A stretch of 7,164 bases of DNA from Polyangiaceae bacterium (GTDB lineage Bacteria; Myxococcota_A; Polyangia; Polyangiales; Polyangiaceae), in the NCBI GenBank assembly GCA_025934595.1, contig JAICXU010000154.1, forward strand, positions 1-7,164, written 5' to 3'. Under the pieces are notes generated by a model, which saw nothing but the letters and a program-made list of their open reading frames with translations, was not told the DNA's origin and searched no databases. This document shows, in pieces, positions 1 to 6,313 of the stretch (positions are counted from its first letter, which is position 1; every line of letters starts with the position of its first letter). The position numbers and the translations under genes were made by a program.

Positions 1-20
1 AAGAGTGTCCTCGCGGTCAT
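1..20 (-). CDS. start of a further leftward gene, translationally coupled to the efflux channel gene (partial)
   Basis: The minus strand reads ATGA across positions 20-17: the ATG (20-18) overlaps the TGA stop (19-17) of the TolC-family gene. From this ATG the frame is open to the window edge and reads M-T-A-R-T-L. A 4-base ATGA overlap is a common sign of translational coupling in operons, and a GGA lies about 9 nt upstream of the ATG. By known operon habits of CzcC/CusC-type channels, the next gene is often a periplasmic adaptor (HlyD/CusB family), but six codons cannot show that. The product is unknown. Confidence 0.45.
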
Positions 21-1552
21 CGGCGTAGATCCGTTCCTACCGCTTCTTCGAGCTGATAGACCGCCGTCCAATAGCCGGCCAAATCTTGGATGTACTCGAA
101 ATTCGTGGCGATGAAGGTTCGCTCGGCGTCGATGAAGTCGATGAGGCTCGTCGACCCGGCGTTGTATTGGAGCTCGGTGATGTCGCGCGCTTTTCGTGAG
201 CGATCGAGCAGCGACGATTCCATGCGCTCGACCAAACGTCGCGACGACGAATACGCGGCGTACGCGTTCGCCACTTCGCTCGTCGTCTGCGCTTCCACTT
301 TTCGTCGCCCCACGTTCTGCGCGTAGAGGTCGGCCTCGGCATGCGCGATTTCGCCCTGATTTTGATAGAGGAGTGGGATCGGCGCGGTGATTCCGACCGA
401 CACCATCGGCGGCGACACCGACGACACGCCCGTGCCCGTCTGCGAATATTGCGCGGAGAGCGCGATGTCGGGAACGCGCTGCCGCTTCGCGAGATCGATC
501 GACGCTTGCGCGCGCTGCTCTTGTCGCAACTGCGCCTGCACATCCGGCCGCGTGGCGATCGCTTCTCGCTCGAGATCCGCGAGCGTGGCCGACTCGATCT
601 TTTGCGGCACCGCGAACTTGAAGAGATTCGGGTCGGCGGCATAGGCCGGGGTGATCCCTCGATCTCCGAGCAAGAACGCGAGCGAGACGCGCGCGGATTG
701 CAAATTCTGCTCGGCCTGATCCACGGATTGATCGGCCTCGAGCTTCGTGGTCTCGAAACGCGCGAGCTCGCCTTCGTTGATCACTTTCGGATAACGGAGC
801 ATTTGGAGGTCGAGCGTTTTCGTCGTGGCCGATTGCACCTGCTTCGAAAAATCGAGCGCCGCCTGCGCCGCCGCGAGCGTGATGTAGCTTTGCTTCAACG
901 CGAAATCGAGCGTGCGATACGCGTCGATCTTCGACATCTTCGCGGCCGCGAGCGCGGCGCGCGCGACGTCTTTCCGGAGCCCTCGCTTGCCGAAGACGGT
1001 GTCGAAGATCGCGGCCTGGTCCGACACACCGATCGCATAGGAGTTCGCCGATGCGCCGCCGGCCAGGTTGTCCGTGTACGCGGGATCGACGATGCGACCG
1101 TAGATGAATTGCACGGACGGGTTCGGCACGTAGCCTGCGCTCGCGAGATCCGCCTCTGCGCTCTTCACTTGTGCATCGGCGAGAAGAAGATCGAAGCCGC
1201 GCGCGTGAAACACTTTGATCGCGTCGTCGAGCGAGATCAGTTGCGCGGTGGGCTCCACGATCGGCGGCGGCTCGACGAGCGGCGACGGAGCCGGCGGCGG
1301 AGTGGGCGCCGACGCCGAAGTCGCGGCCGATGCAGATGCCGGTGCGATCGGTGCTGCGCTCTTCGCCGGCGCTGCGGGCGACGTGCTCTTCGTCGGCGCT
1401 ACGGGCTTTTGCGCGAATGCGATGCTCGAGCAACACATCGCGCACGAAGCCACGACCGCGCAGGCTTGCGCGCGACGTGACGCCCGAGTGATTCTCGATG
1501 CGCGGGGGGACATGGGATGAGGGCGGATTAGCAACCCCCGCACCAACCGCAT
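17..1552 (-). CDS. TolC-family outer membrane efflux channel, CzcC/CusC-like
   Basis: 511 residues from the ATG at 1552. This is the outer-membrane factor of a tripartite efflux pump, forming a trimeric barrel plus periplasmic coiled-coil tunnel. Two outer-membrane-efflux repeats are visible, about residues 107-300 and 322-505. Family hallmarks include the N-terminal helix with A-G-Y-V-P-N-P (139-145) and the C-terminal Y-N-A-G-S-T-S-L-I-D-F-I-D-A-E-R (463-478), which look most like metal-efflux CzcC/CusC channels. The export signal is Arg-rich (15-27) then hydrophobic. It can be read two ways: signal peptidase I cleavage after A-F-A (47), or a lipobox V-A-S-C with Cys37, as in lipidated CusC/OprM relatives. 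A Pro/Ala/Ser linker (48-102) precedes the first repeat. Met14 (ATG at 1513) is an alternative start giving a more normal signal peptide. An AAGGGGA about 10 nt before the first ATG weakly favours the longer form. Its stop overlaps a downstream ATG. The substrate is inferred only. Confidence 0.9.
   Translation of the reverse strand: MRLVRGLLIRPHPMSPRASRITRASRRAQACAVVASCAMCCSSIAFAQKPVAPTKSTSPAAPAKSAAPIAPASASAATSASAPTPPPAPSPLVEPPPIVEPTAQLISLDDAIKVFHARGFDLLLADAQVKSAEADLASAGYVPNPSVQFIYGRIVDPAYTDNLAGGASANSYAIGVSDQAAIFDTVFGKRGLRKDVARAALAAAKMSKIDAYRTLDFALKQSYITLAAAQAALDFSKQVQSATTKTLDLQMLRYPKVINEGELARFETTKLEADQSVDQAEQNLQSARVSLAFLLGDRGITPAYAADPNLFKFAVPQKIESATLADLEREAIATRPDVQAQLRQEQRAQASIDLAKRQRVPDIALSAQYSQTGTGVSSVSPPMVSVGITAPIPLLYQNQGEIAHAEADLYAQNVGRRKVEAQTTSEVANAYAAYSSSRRLVERMESSLLDRSRKARDITELQYNAGSTSLIDFIDAERTFIATNFEYIQDLAGYWTAVYQLEEAVGTDLRR
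1352..1405 (-). repeat. two tandem 27-bp units encoding a 9-residue Pro/Ala/Lys/Ser repeat
   Basis: Within the linker of the efflux channel, residues 50-58 (P-V-A-P-T-K-S-T-S) and 59-67 (P-A-A-P-A-K-S-A-A) are a direct duplication. At DNA level 1358-1379 and 1385-1406 match at 20 of 22 bases, with a 27-bp period. A third, decayed copy may begin at residue 68 (P-I-A-P). The repeat lies in the disordered spacer between the export signal and the channel fold, where length variation is tolerable. Confidence 0.75.
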
Positions 1553-1737
1553 AGCGCGACGATCCCCTTATTTCCAAGCGGTTTCGGAGGACTCACGCGA
1601 GAAACGGCGCGGCAACGTGGCGCGGCCGTTCGATAAGCACACGGGACGGGACGCCCTGCGTCACTCGCGAGGGACGAGCGCGAAAAAGTGCCGCGTGTTG
1701 TCCGACGCGCGATGAGTGCGCGCGCCGAGCGTCGTCC
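1553..1737. other. 185-bp intergenic gap between the lipoprotein and efflux genes
   Basis: No convincing open reading frame or RNA gene is visible. Apart from the weak hairpin at 1683-1709 described separately, I see no recognisable sigma-70 promoter pair ahead of the efflux gene. The 20 bases closest to its ATG are relatively AT-rich on the coding strand (AAATAAGGGGAT) and could hold the ribosome binding site. A separate promoter for the efflux operon is expected here but is not identifiable by eye. Confidence 0.5.
1683..1709 (-). terminator. weak candidate rho-independent terminator after the lipoprotein gene
   Basis: Read on the minus strand, CGCGT (1709-1705), an 8-nt loop and ACGCG (1696-1692) form a 5-bp GC-rich stem, followed after a few bases by TTTTT (1687-1683). 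It sits about 30 bp past the lipoprotein stop. The stem is short and the T-run is offset by GCAC, so this is only suggestive. An overlapping alternative stem (CGCGCG at 1706-1711 with 1719-1724) competes with it. Confidence 0.3.
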
Positions 1738-2946
1738 TCAGCGCGGACGATTCGTGCTGGCCGTGACCGGGCCCGGAACCCACGTGAGATGATCGAGGAG
1801 CACGGACGAATCGTAGTTCTCGTCGCCGGTGTTCCAGATGATGAAGTCGATCGTGATCTGCTCGCCACCTTTGACGGGAGCTTGCGACGTGAGCCAACCC
1901 GTTGCGCCGCCTGACGATGTCTTCGTCACGCCGCCATTGCAGCTTCCGTAGTCACCTTGGAAATCGAGGAAGCCCGTGCCCGCGAGCTCGCCGGTGCCGC
2001 CCGCACACGCCGATTTTCCGGAGAGCGGATTGCCGCTGCATCCGACGTCGGCGCCGGCCGTGCAGCGATCGAAAAATCCGTTGTTCACGCTGACCGGATT
2101 GTTCTTCGAGTCGAACGACATGTTGTCGGGCTTGCCGCCGTTGAACGCCGACGAGCTCAGGAACGCGATGAAGCTGTCGTTGTACGAGGAGCACACGAAG
2201 TCGGGCCACTCGCCGGAATAGAAATCGAAATCGAAGGCGATGCCTTGTGCGTTCGCCGGCGCTTTCAGCGTGAGGCTGACGTCGATGACGTCGTTCGTGG
2301 GATTTCCGAGGAGCGTGTCGGGACCCGGACAACCGGAGGCTGCCTTCGGATAACCGGCGGGCACCTTGCTGCCGTTGCCGATGCCCGCGGAGTTCTGTTT
2401 GAACATGCCGTTGTGCATCGAGCCCTTCGTGCCGAGCGTGTTGCTCGAGTTGTCGTACTCGCTCGCGTAGCCGGTGCTGATGATGCCGAGGCTCTTGCCT
2501 TCTTGCGGCGTGATGCCGCTGCCGAATGCGGGACGAATGCTGTGTTGGCCGGCGCCGGGGCTGCCCGTGTCGCCGTAACCGTTCGTGTACTTCGCGCTGA
2601 CGAGACCCCAATGCGAGTCGTCGGCCATTTGGCAAACGCCGAGCGCTTGCACGAACGCGGACGCGTCGCCCGTCGCGGGAAGAGCGTCGTCGCAGCTCGT
2701 CGCATTGTCGACGGTGCCGTCCGCGTCGTTGTCGCAACCGTCGCCGGGCACGTCGTAGTTGGACGGATTCGGATCGCACACGGCCGACGCGCCGCCGTCA
2801 CCGTTCGCTCCGAACGCGCCCGGCGAGCTCCCGTTCCCGGTGCCGTCGCCGTTGGTGCCGTCCCCACCGAATCCGCTTCCCTTCGATCCGCTGCAAGCCA
2901 CCACGATCAACGCGAGACCACAGAGCCCAATGCGCGCGAATTTCAT
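1738..2946 (-). CDS. secreted lipoprotein with choice-of-anchor L-type domain
   Basis: 402 residues from the ATG at 2946. The frame is open further upstream, but this Met directly precedes a textbook lipoprotein signal: Lys2/Arg5, a hydrophobic core, then lipobox V-V-A-C with Cys18. A Gly/Asn/Asp-rich disordered linker follows (19-54), then a Cys/Asp-rich segment (57-85) with N-Y-D-V-P-G-D-G-C-D-N-D-A-D-G-T-V-D. This resembles the Asp-rich, possibly calcium-binding segments common in myxobacterial surface proteins. Residues about 93-392 look like the choice-of-anchor L fold: F-D-F-D-F-Y-S-G-E-W-P-D-F-V-C (238-252), Y-N-D-S-F-I-A-F-L (255-263), N-P-V-S-V-N-N-G-F-F-D (283-293), and a C-terminal L-L-D-H-L-T-W (383-389). 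Nine Cys residues lie after the lipidated one, suggesting disulfides outside the cytoplasm. Its function is unknown; probably a surface-exposed or adhesive lipoprotein. No good Shine-Dalgarno precedes the start. Confidence 0.8.
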   Translation of the reverse strand: MKFARIGLCGLALIVVACSGSKGSGFGGDGTNGDGTGNGSSPGAFGANGDGGASAVCDPNPSNYDVPGDGCDNDADGTVDNATSCDDALPATGDASAFVQALGVCQMADDSHWGLVSAKYTNGYGDTGSPGAGQHSIRPAFGSGITPQEGKSLGIISTGYASEYDNSSNTLGTKGSMHNGMFKQNSAGIGNGSKVPAGYPKAASGCPGPDTLLGNPTNDVIDVSLTLKAPANAQGIAFDFDFYSGEWPDFVCSSYNDSFIAFLSSSAFNGGKPDNMSFDSKNNPVSVNNGFFDRCTAGADVGCSGNPLSGKSACAGGTGELAGTGFLDFQGDYGSCNGGVTKTSSGGATGWLTSQAPVKGGEQITIDFIIWNTGDENYDSSVLLDHLTWVPGPVTASTNRPR

Positions 2947-3137
2947 GCGCGTGAGATTTGCGAAATCTGAGAGCCGCGCAAGGACTATTACGATCGCAAA
3001 CGCCGATTTTTCCCTGGGTTTTCGCCGCACGGAAAAACTTCCACCGCACTGTTTGAAGTCGGGCCTCCGGCGCACGCGGGATGGCCGCGGCGCGCGAATC
3101 CGTCATCAAAATCGACGCGTGCTCTCGGCGGCCTGCG
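2947..3137. other. 191-bp gap between topoisomerase VI subunit A and the lipoprotein gene
   Basis: The half nearest the lipoprotein gene is AT-richer than its surroundings, with A/T runs around 3003-3013 and 3034-3038. It probably carries that gene's promoter, but I cannot name a credible -35/-10 pair. The inverted repeat at 2954-2968 lies next to the start codon. The half after the topoisomerase stop shows no hairpin followed by a T-run that would serve as a terminator. Confidence 0.5.
2954..2968. promoter_or_regulatory. 15-bp inverted repeat just upstream of the lipoprotein start
   Basis: AGATTT (2954-2959), a 3-bp centre and AAATCT (2963-2968) form a perfect 6+6 palindrome, ending 8 bp before the lipoprotein ATG. 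It occupies the place where a Shine-Dalgarno would be expected, and none is seen there. It could be a small mRNA hairpin or an operator half-site pair. A 6-bp AT-rich palindrome also arises by chance fairly often, so function is not established. Confidence 0.3.
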
Positions 3138-4301
3138 TCATTGCAGGAAGTCGCGGTCCCGGAGCTTCTTCGGCAAGTACTCCTCGGCGATGAACGTGAC
3201 GCTCTTCGTGAGGAACGAGTCGACCTCCATCTTGAAACCGTTCTTCAAGATGCCGTCGATCTCCTTTTGCCACTTCTTGTCGGCGAACCACGGGTACGCC
3301 TTCATCTGCTCGGCGCGCGCGATGTCTTCTTTCGTGAGCTTGATCTCGACGGCGCTCGTGAGCTTGAACTTCTCGTAGTCGGACGCGCTCATGCCGATGA
3401 AGCGGACGTTCGGCACGGCCATGCGCATCGATTCGTACGCGAGGTTGATCGAGCCTTGCTTGAGAACGGAGTAGATGTAGAGCCCCCACGGATCGTTGTC
3501 GACGAGGACGTAGACCGGCAATTTCAGCTCGGTCGCCAGGCGCTGCAAGAAACGACGAATGCCGCGAGCGGCCTGACCTTCGCTCGTCATCAAGATGCAA
3601 TTGTGCTTTTGCCAAAAGCGATCTTCGTTGAGGCGTTGCCACACGGCGACCTTCTCGACGAGCAGCACGAACTCCGCTTTGCATTTCTTGAATTGGAGAA
3701 CGTCGCTCTCGCAAATGCTGGGAATTCCCCAGCCGCCGCGGCCCATGCGCGTGAGATCGATTTCGTCGCCGGTGTCGTTGACGGTGAGCGGGCCGGCGAC
3801 GAGGCCCTTCTTGTTCGCGTAAAGATGCAGCTCCTCACGGAGCGCGTCGACGCCCACTTCGAGATCTTCGATGATCGGATCGCTTTCGCTCTGCTCTTCG
3901 AACGTGTTCTCGTTCGTGCCCTTCACCGTGTGCTTCGACAGGTAATACATCTGACGAATCGTGATCGTCTTGTCGGCGGCGATGAGCTCACGACATTTGT
4001 CGGCGACGAGGAACGTCTGCATGAATTTGCGCGCCATCGCGATGTTGAAGAACTCGCGTGACTGCGTCTTGTCGCCGAGCTCGATGATGCGCTTTTTCTG
4101 ATTGAACGACACGTTCGAGAGCGCGCGCACGCGAATGTCGAGCGCGGGGTTTTGCCGCTTGTTCACCGCGCGCCATGCGCCCTCGGCGAGCTTTTCGATT
4201 TGATCGAGCGTCCGAAGGTCGCGATCCTTCGCCGCCTTCGATTTCGGTTTCGGCTTCGCGGAGTCGTTCGAGGTCTTCGTGGTCGTTTTCTTGGTGGCCA
4301 T
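3138..4301 (-). CDS. top6A: DNA topoisomerase VI subunit A (Spo11-like DNA-cleaving subunit)
   Basis: 387 residues, close to the archaeal length. The A subunit of the type IIB topoisomerase makes the transient double-strand break, forming a 5'-phosphotyrosyl link, so that another duplex passes through. Domains visible: a Lys/Thr/Ser-rich N-terminal tail (1-28); the winged-helix 5Y-CAP domain with T-I-R-Q-M-Y-Y (114-120), where Tyr120 is the expected nucleophile by analogy with Spo11 R-D-I-F-Y; and a Toprim domain with L-L-V-E-K (Glu216) and V-D-N-D-P-W-G (Asp268, Asp270) for Mg binding. R-G-G-W-G-I-P-S (188-195) and Y-E-S (289-291) are further family marks. All catalytic residues are present. 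The usual aromatic after D-x-D-P is Trp272 here, where Tyr or Phe is common. The ATG at 4301 has a GAGGAG 4 nt upstream, inside the 12-bp gap after subunit B, so the two are cotranscribed. Confidence 0.95.
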   Translation of the reverse strand: MATKKTTTKTSNDSAKPKPKSKAAKDRDLRTLDQIEKLAEGAWRAVNKRQNPALDIRVRALSNVSFNQKKRIIELGDKTQSREFFNIAMARKFMQTFLVADKCRELIAADKTITIRQMYYLSKHTVKGTNENTFEEQSESDPIIEDLEVGVDALREELHLYANKKGLVAGPLTVNDTGDEIDLTRMGRGGWGIPSICESDVLQFKKCKAEFVLLVEKVAVWQRLNEDRFWQKHNCILMTSEGQAARGIRRFLQRLATELKLPVYVLVDNDPWGLYIYSVLKQGSINLAYESMRMAVPNVRFIGMSASDYEKFKLTSAVEIKLTKEDIARAEQMKAYPWFADKKWQKEIDGILKNGFKMEVDSFLTKSVTFIAEEYLPKKLRDRDFLQ

Positions 4302-4305
4302 GGCT

Positions 4306-4311
4306 CTCCTC
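4306..4311 (-). promoter_or_regulatory. ribosome binding site of top6A
   Basis: GAGGAG on the minus strand, 4 nt before the top6A ATG (4301) and starting 2 nt after the top6B stop (4316-4314). It fills the short intercistronic gap, fixes the top6A start and supports coupled expression of the two subunits. Confidence 0.75.
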
Positions 4312-4313
4312 GC

Positions 4314-6245
4314 TCAGCTTTCCGGCAGCGAGAGCTGCTCCGGCTTCTTCGTCTTCGACTTGCCTTTGGTCTTCGCGTCAGCCGCGGGGTCGGTCACCTT
4401 GATCTTCGACTTTTTCTTGGCGCTCTTCGCCTCGGTCTTGGTCTCGGTGTCGGTCGCGGTCACCGCCGCCGCAGGCGATCCCCCGTCGCCACCTGTTGGA
4501 GGAACCGGCGGCGGATTCGTGGCTTCGGCGACGTTCACGAAATTCGGCAGCGCTTTTTCGAAGAGCTTCGCGATGTCGTCTTTGCTGCGCCCCAAAATAT
4601 TGCCGAGCGACGCCGACACCTCCGGGATGTAGCGCTGGAAGATCGAGAGGCGCTTGTATTCGCTCTCCGCTTTCGCGCGCGCGCGGAGATGCGATCCGAG
4701 CTTGCGGCCGCACTCTTGGATCGCGAGACGCATCTCTTTCAAGAGATCGTCGTAATGCGCGACCGCCTCCTTCGCTTCGCTCGTGAAGGGCACCCACACG
4801 CTCGCGAGATGCACGACAATGGCGAGCGGGCCGATCGGCAGCGATCCTTTCGGTTGCGCGAGCTCGTACGCTTTCCAATTCGTGTCGTACACGCTCTCGC
4901 TGATCGCGCACGCTTTCGGCTGATATTGCAGGGGAACGCGATTCGCGAAGCGCATGATCTCGGCGGTCTCGTCCATCGGAAGATCGCCGCCGTACGCGAG
5001 GCCGACCTCGACCACGAACGGATTGCCGCGATAGACGGCGGGCGGACGCGTCGTCGACGAATAAAACTCCGCGTTGAAGCGGCGCTTGAGACCGGCGATG
5101 AGCAGATCCTCGCCGATCGGCACGACGGCCGTCGCCGGCGGCGCCATGACCTTCACCTCACCGAGCGCTTTGTGGAGGCGCTCGACGGCTTCGCCATGAA
5201 TGCCCTCGGCCTTCGACTTCGGGGGAACCTTTGCGACCTTGCAGATTTCCTCGGCGACCGAAGACGAGACGCGCGAGAAATCGTCCATCAAGACTTGCTT
5301 CACGGTCTTCGTGGGCGAGTCCTGCAGCATGTGGAGGAGCATGCCGAGCTCGATGCCGTGCGGATGCGGCTTGATTTCCTGGGCTTCGCGCGGCAGCTCG
5401 TTCGAGACGCGCGGGTAGATGATCTTCTCCGCTTTCGGCGGAAGATAGATGAGCGCGAGATGCGGATTCGCGACGACGGTCTGCTCGAGATACGCGTCGA
5501 CGCCGGTGCGACCTCCGCGATACGCCGCGACGAGCTCGATCTCGACGCGTGTACCATGCACCTTTTCTTCGTGCGCGCCTTCGGCGTTCATCGACGTCCA
5601 CTCCACGGTCTCTTCGGCCACGACGTCCGGCTGATTGCGCTTCGTGTCGATGCGGAGCTCGATCTTGAACGCGGGCCTTCCCTTGCCCGTCTTGCTGATG
5701 ATCGTGACGGGCTTGCCGGTCGTGAGCTGACCGTAGAGACCCGCGGCGCTGATGCCGATGCCTTGCTGCCCGCGCGACTGCTTCAAACGATGGAACTTCG
5801 ATCCGTAAAGAAGCTTCGCGAAGATTTTCGGGATCTGCGGCTTGACGATGCCGGGGCCGTTGTCCTCGATCGCGACGCGAAATTTTCCGGGCGCGGACGG
5901 ACCGTTCCCGGCCGAGAGCTCGACGATCTCGACGATGATCTCGGGGAGAATTCCCGCCTCTTCGCAGGCGTCGAGCGAGTTGTCGACGGCCTCCTTCACC
6001 GTGGTGAGGAGGGCCTTGGCCGGGTTGTCGAAGCCGAGGAGGTGCCGGTTCTTGGTGAAGAACTCGCTGACCGAGATCTCGCGTTGCCGCGTCGCCATCG
6101 TCTCCGCCGACGCACGCCGCGCGGGTCCGGATGCCGGCGCGATCGAGTCTTCGGTATCGCGCGCAGGCGCCGCACGTCCCTTCGCAGTCGCTCCGCGAGC
6201 GCGAGACACGTCATTGGGCTCCGCCTGGGACTTCGATTTGGCCAT
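4314..6245 (-). CDS. top6B: DNA topoisomerase VI subunit B (GHKL ATPase subunit)
   Basis: 643 residues from the ATG at 6245. Subunit B binds ATP, dimerises as a gate and drives strand passage by the A2B2 enzyme. Domains visible: a disordered Ala/Arg-rich N-terminus (1-50); I-S-V-S-E-F-F-T-K-N-R-H-L-L-G-F (57-72), the usual family start; the GHKL fold with N-box E85-A-V-D-N89, G1 box E-D-N-G-P-G-I (127-133) and G2 box S-R-G-Q-Q-G-I-G (157-164); an H2TH-like region (about 295-365); the transducer (about 366-570); and a Pro/Gly then Lys-rich tail (575-643) ending Q-L-S-L-P-E-S. The frame is open upstream for 257 more codons, but that part overlaps the divergent gene. Met50 (ATG at 6098, GGAG 3 nt upstream) is an alternative start matching archaeal lengths. 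It is the first gene of the top6B-top6A operon. Catalytic residues are intact. Confidence 0.95.
   Translation of the reverse strand: MAKSKSQAEPNDVSRARGATAKGRAAPARDTEDSIAPASGPARRASAETMATRQREISVSEFFTKNRHLLGFDNPAKALLTTVKEAVDNSLDACEEAGILPEIIVEIVELSAGNGPSAPGKFRVAIEDNGPGIVKPQIPKIFAKLLYGSKFHRLKQSRGQQGIGISAAGLYGQLTTGKPVTIISKTGKGRPAFKIELRIDTKRNQPDVVAEETVEWTSMNAEGAHEEKVHGTRVEIELVAAYRGGRTGVDAYLEQTVVANPHLALIYLPPKAEKIIYPRVSNELPREAQEIKPHPHGIELGMLLHMLQDSPTKTVKQVLMDDFSRVSSSVAEEICKVAKVPPKSKAEGIHGEAVERLHKALGEVKVMAPPATAVVPIGEDLLIAGLKRRFNAEFYSSTTRPPAVYRGNPFVVEVGLAYGGDLPMDETAEIMRFANRVPLQYQPKACAISESVYDTNWKAYELAQPKGSLPIGPLAIVVHLASVWVPFTSEAKEAVAHYDDLLKEMRLAIQECGRKLGSHLRARAKAESEYKRLSIFQRYIPEVSASLGNILGRSKDDIAKLFEKALPNFVNVAEATNPPPVPPTGGDGGSPAAAVTATDTETKTEAKSAKKKSKIKVTDPAADAKTKGKSKTKKPEQLSLPES
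4323..4337 (-). other. possible beta-clamp-binding peptide at the C-terminus of Top6B
   Basis: Residues 637-641 are Q-L-S-L-P, two residues from the end of a flexible Lys-rich tail. Bacterial sliding-clamp (DnaN) partners carry peptides of the type Q-L-S/D-L-F or Q-L-x-L-x; the Hda protein uses Q-L-S-L-P-L. The match and its position on a disordered terminus are what is seen. Clamp binding is inferred. Confidence 0.35.
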
Positions 6246-6277
6246 CGAATTTCCGGGTACAGCCTCCAATGAACAAA

Positions 6278-6283
6278 TGTCAA
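6278..6283 (-). promoter_or_regulatory. consensus -35-like TTGACA upstream of top6B
   Basis: A perfect TTGACA lies 32 bp before the top6B ATG on the correct strand. At 16-18 bp spacing the possible -10 hexamers (TGTACC, GTACCC, TACCCG) are poor, and transcription from there would give an almost leaderless message. It may be part of the operon promoter or a chance match. Confidence 0.25.
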
Positions 6284-6307
6284 GGGAACGCGCGAAAAAT
6301 GATAAGC

Positions 6308-6313
6308 AGGGAG
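6308..6313 (+). promoter_or_regulatory. ribosome binding site for the GTG start at 6318
   Basis: AGGGAG sits 4 nt before GTG at 6318-6320 and 13 nt before the in-frame ATG at 6327. The spacing favours the GTG as the start of the NRAP/MoaC-like gene. Confidence 0.6.

Noticed and set aside
341..1480. 379-codon plus-strand frame inside the efflux gene
   Set aside because: It is an Arg-rich antisense shadow of the TolC-family gene.
1957..2970. 337-codon plus-strand frame over the lipoprotein gene
   Set aside because: It is an antisense shadow; the minus-strand product has a signal, lipobox and recognisable domain blocks, and this one has none.
2947..3075. 43-residue N-terminal extension of the lipoprotein frame
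   Set aside because: It would bury the lipobox signal peptide inside the protein and covers AT-richer intergenic DNA.
3060..3137. Possible terminator after top6A
   Set aside because: Only 4-bp stems could be drawn and no T-run follows on the minus strand.
3081..4061. 326-codon plus-strand frame over top6A
   Set aside because: It is antisense to a gene with every catalytic motif intact and has no recognisable domain of its own.
6263..6267. GGAGG on the minus strand as the top6B ribosome binding site
   Set aside because: It is 17 nt from the ATG, and no start codon lies at a suitable distance.
4152..6272. A 706-codon plus-strand frame across the topoisomerase genes
   Set aside because: It is antisense to both Topo VI subunits, gives an Arg/Leu-rich protein with no recognisable domain, and arises from GC-rich codon bias on the opposite strand.
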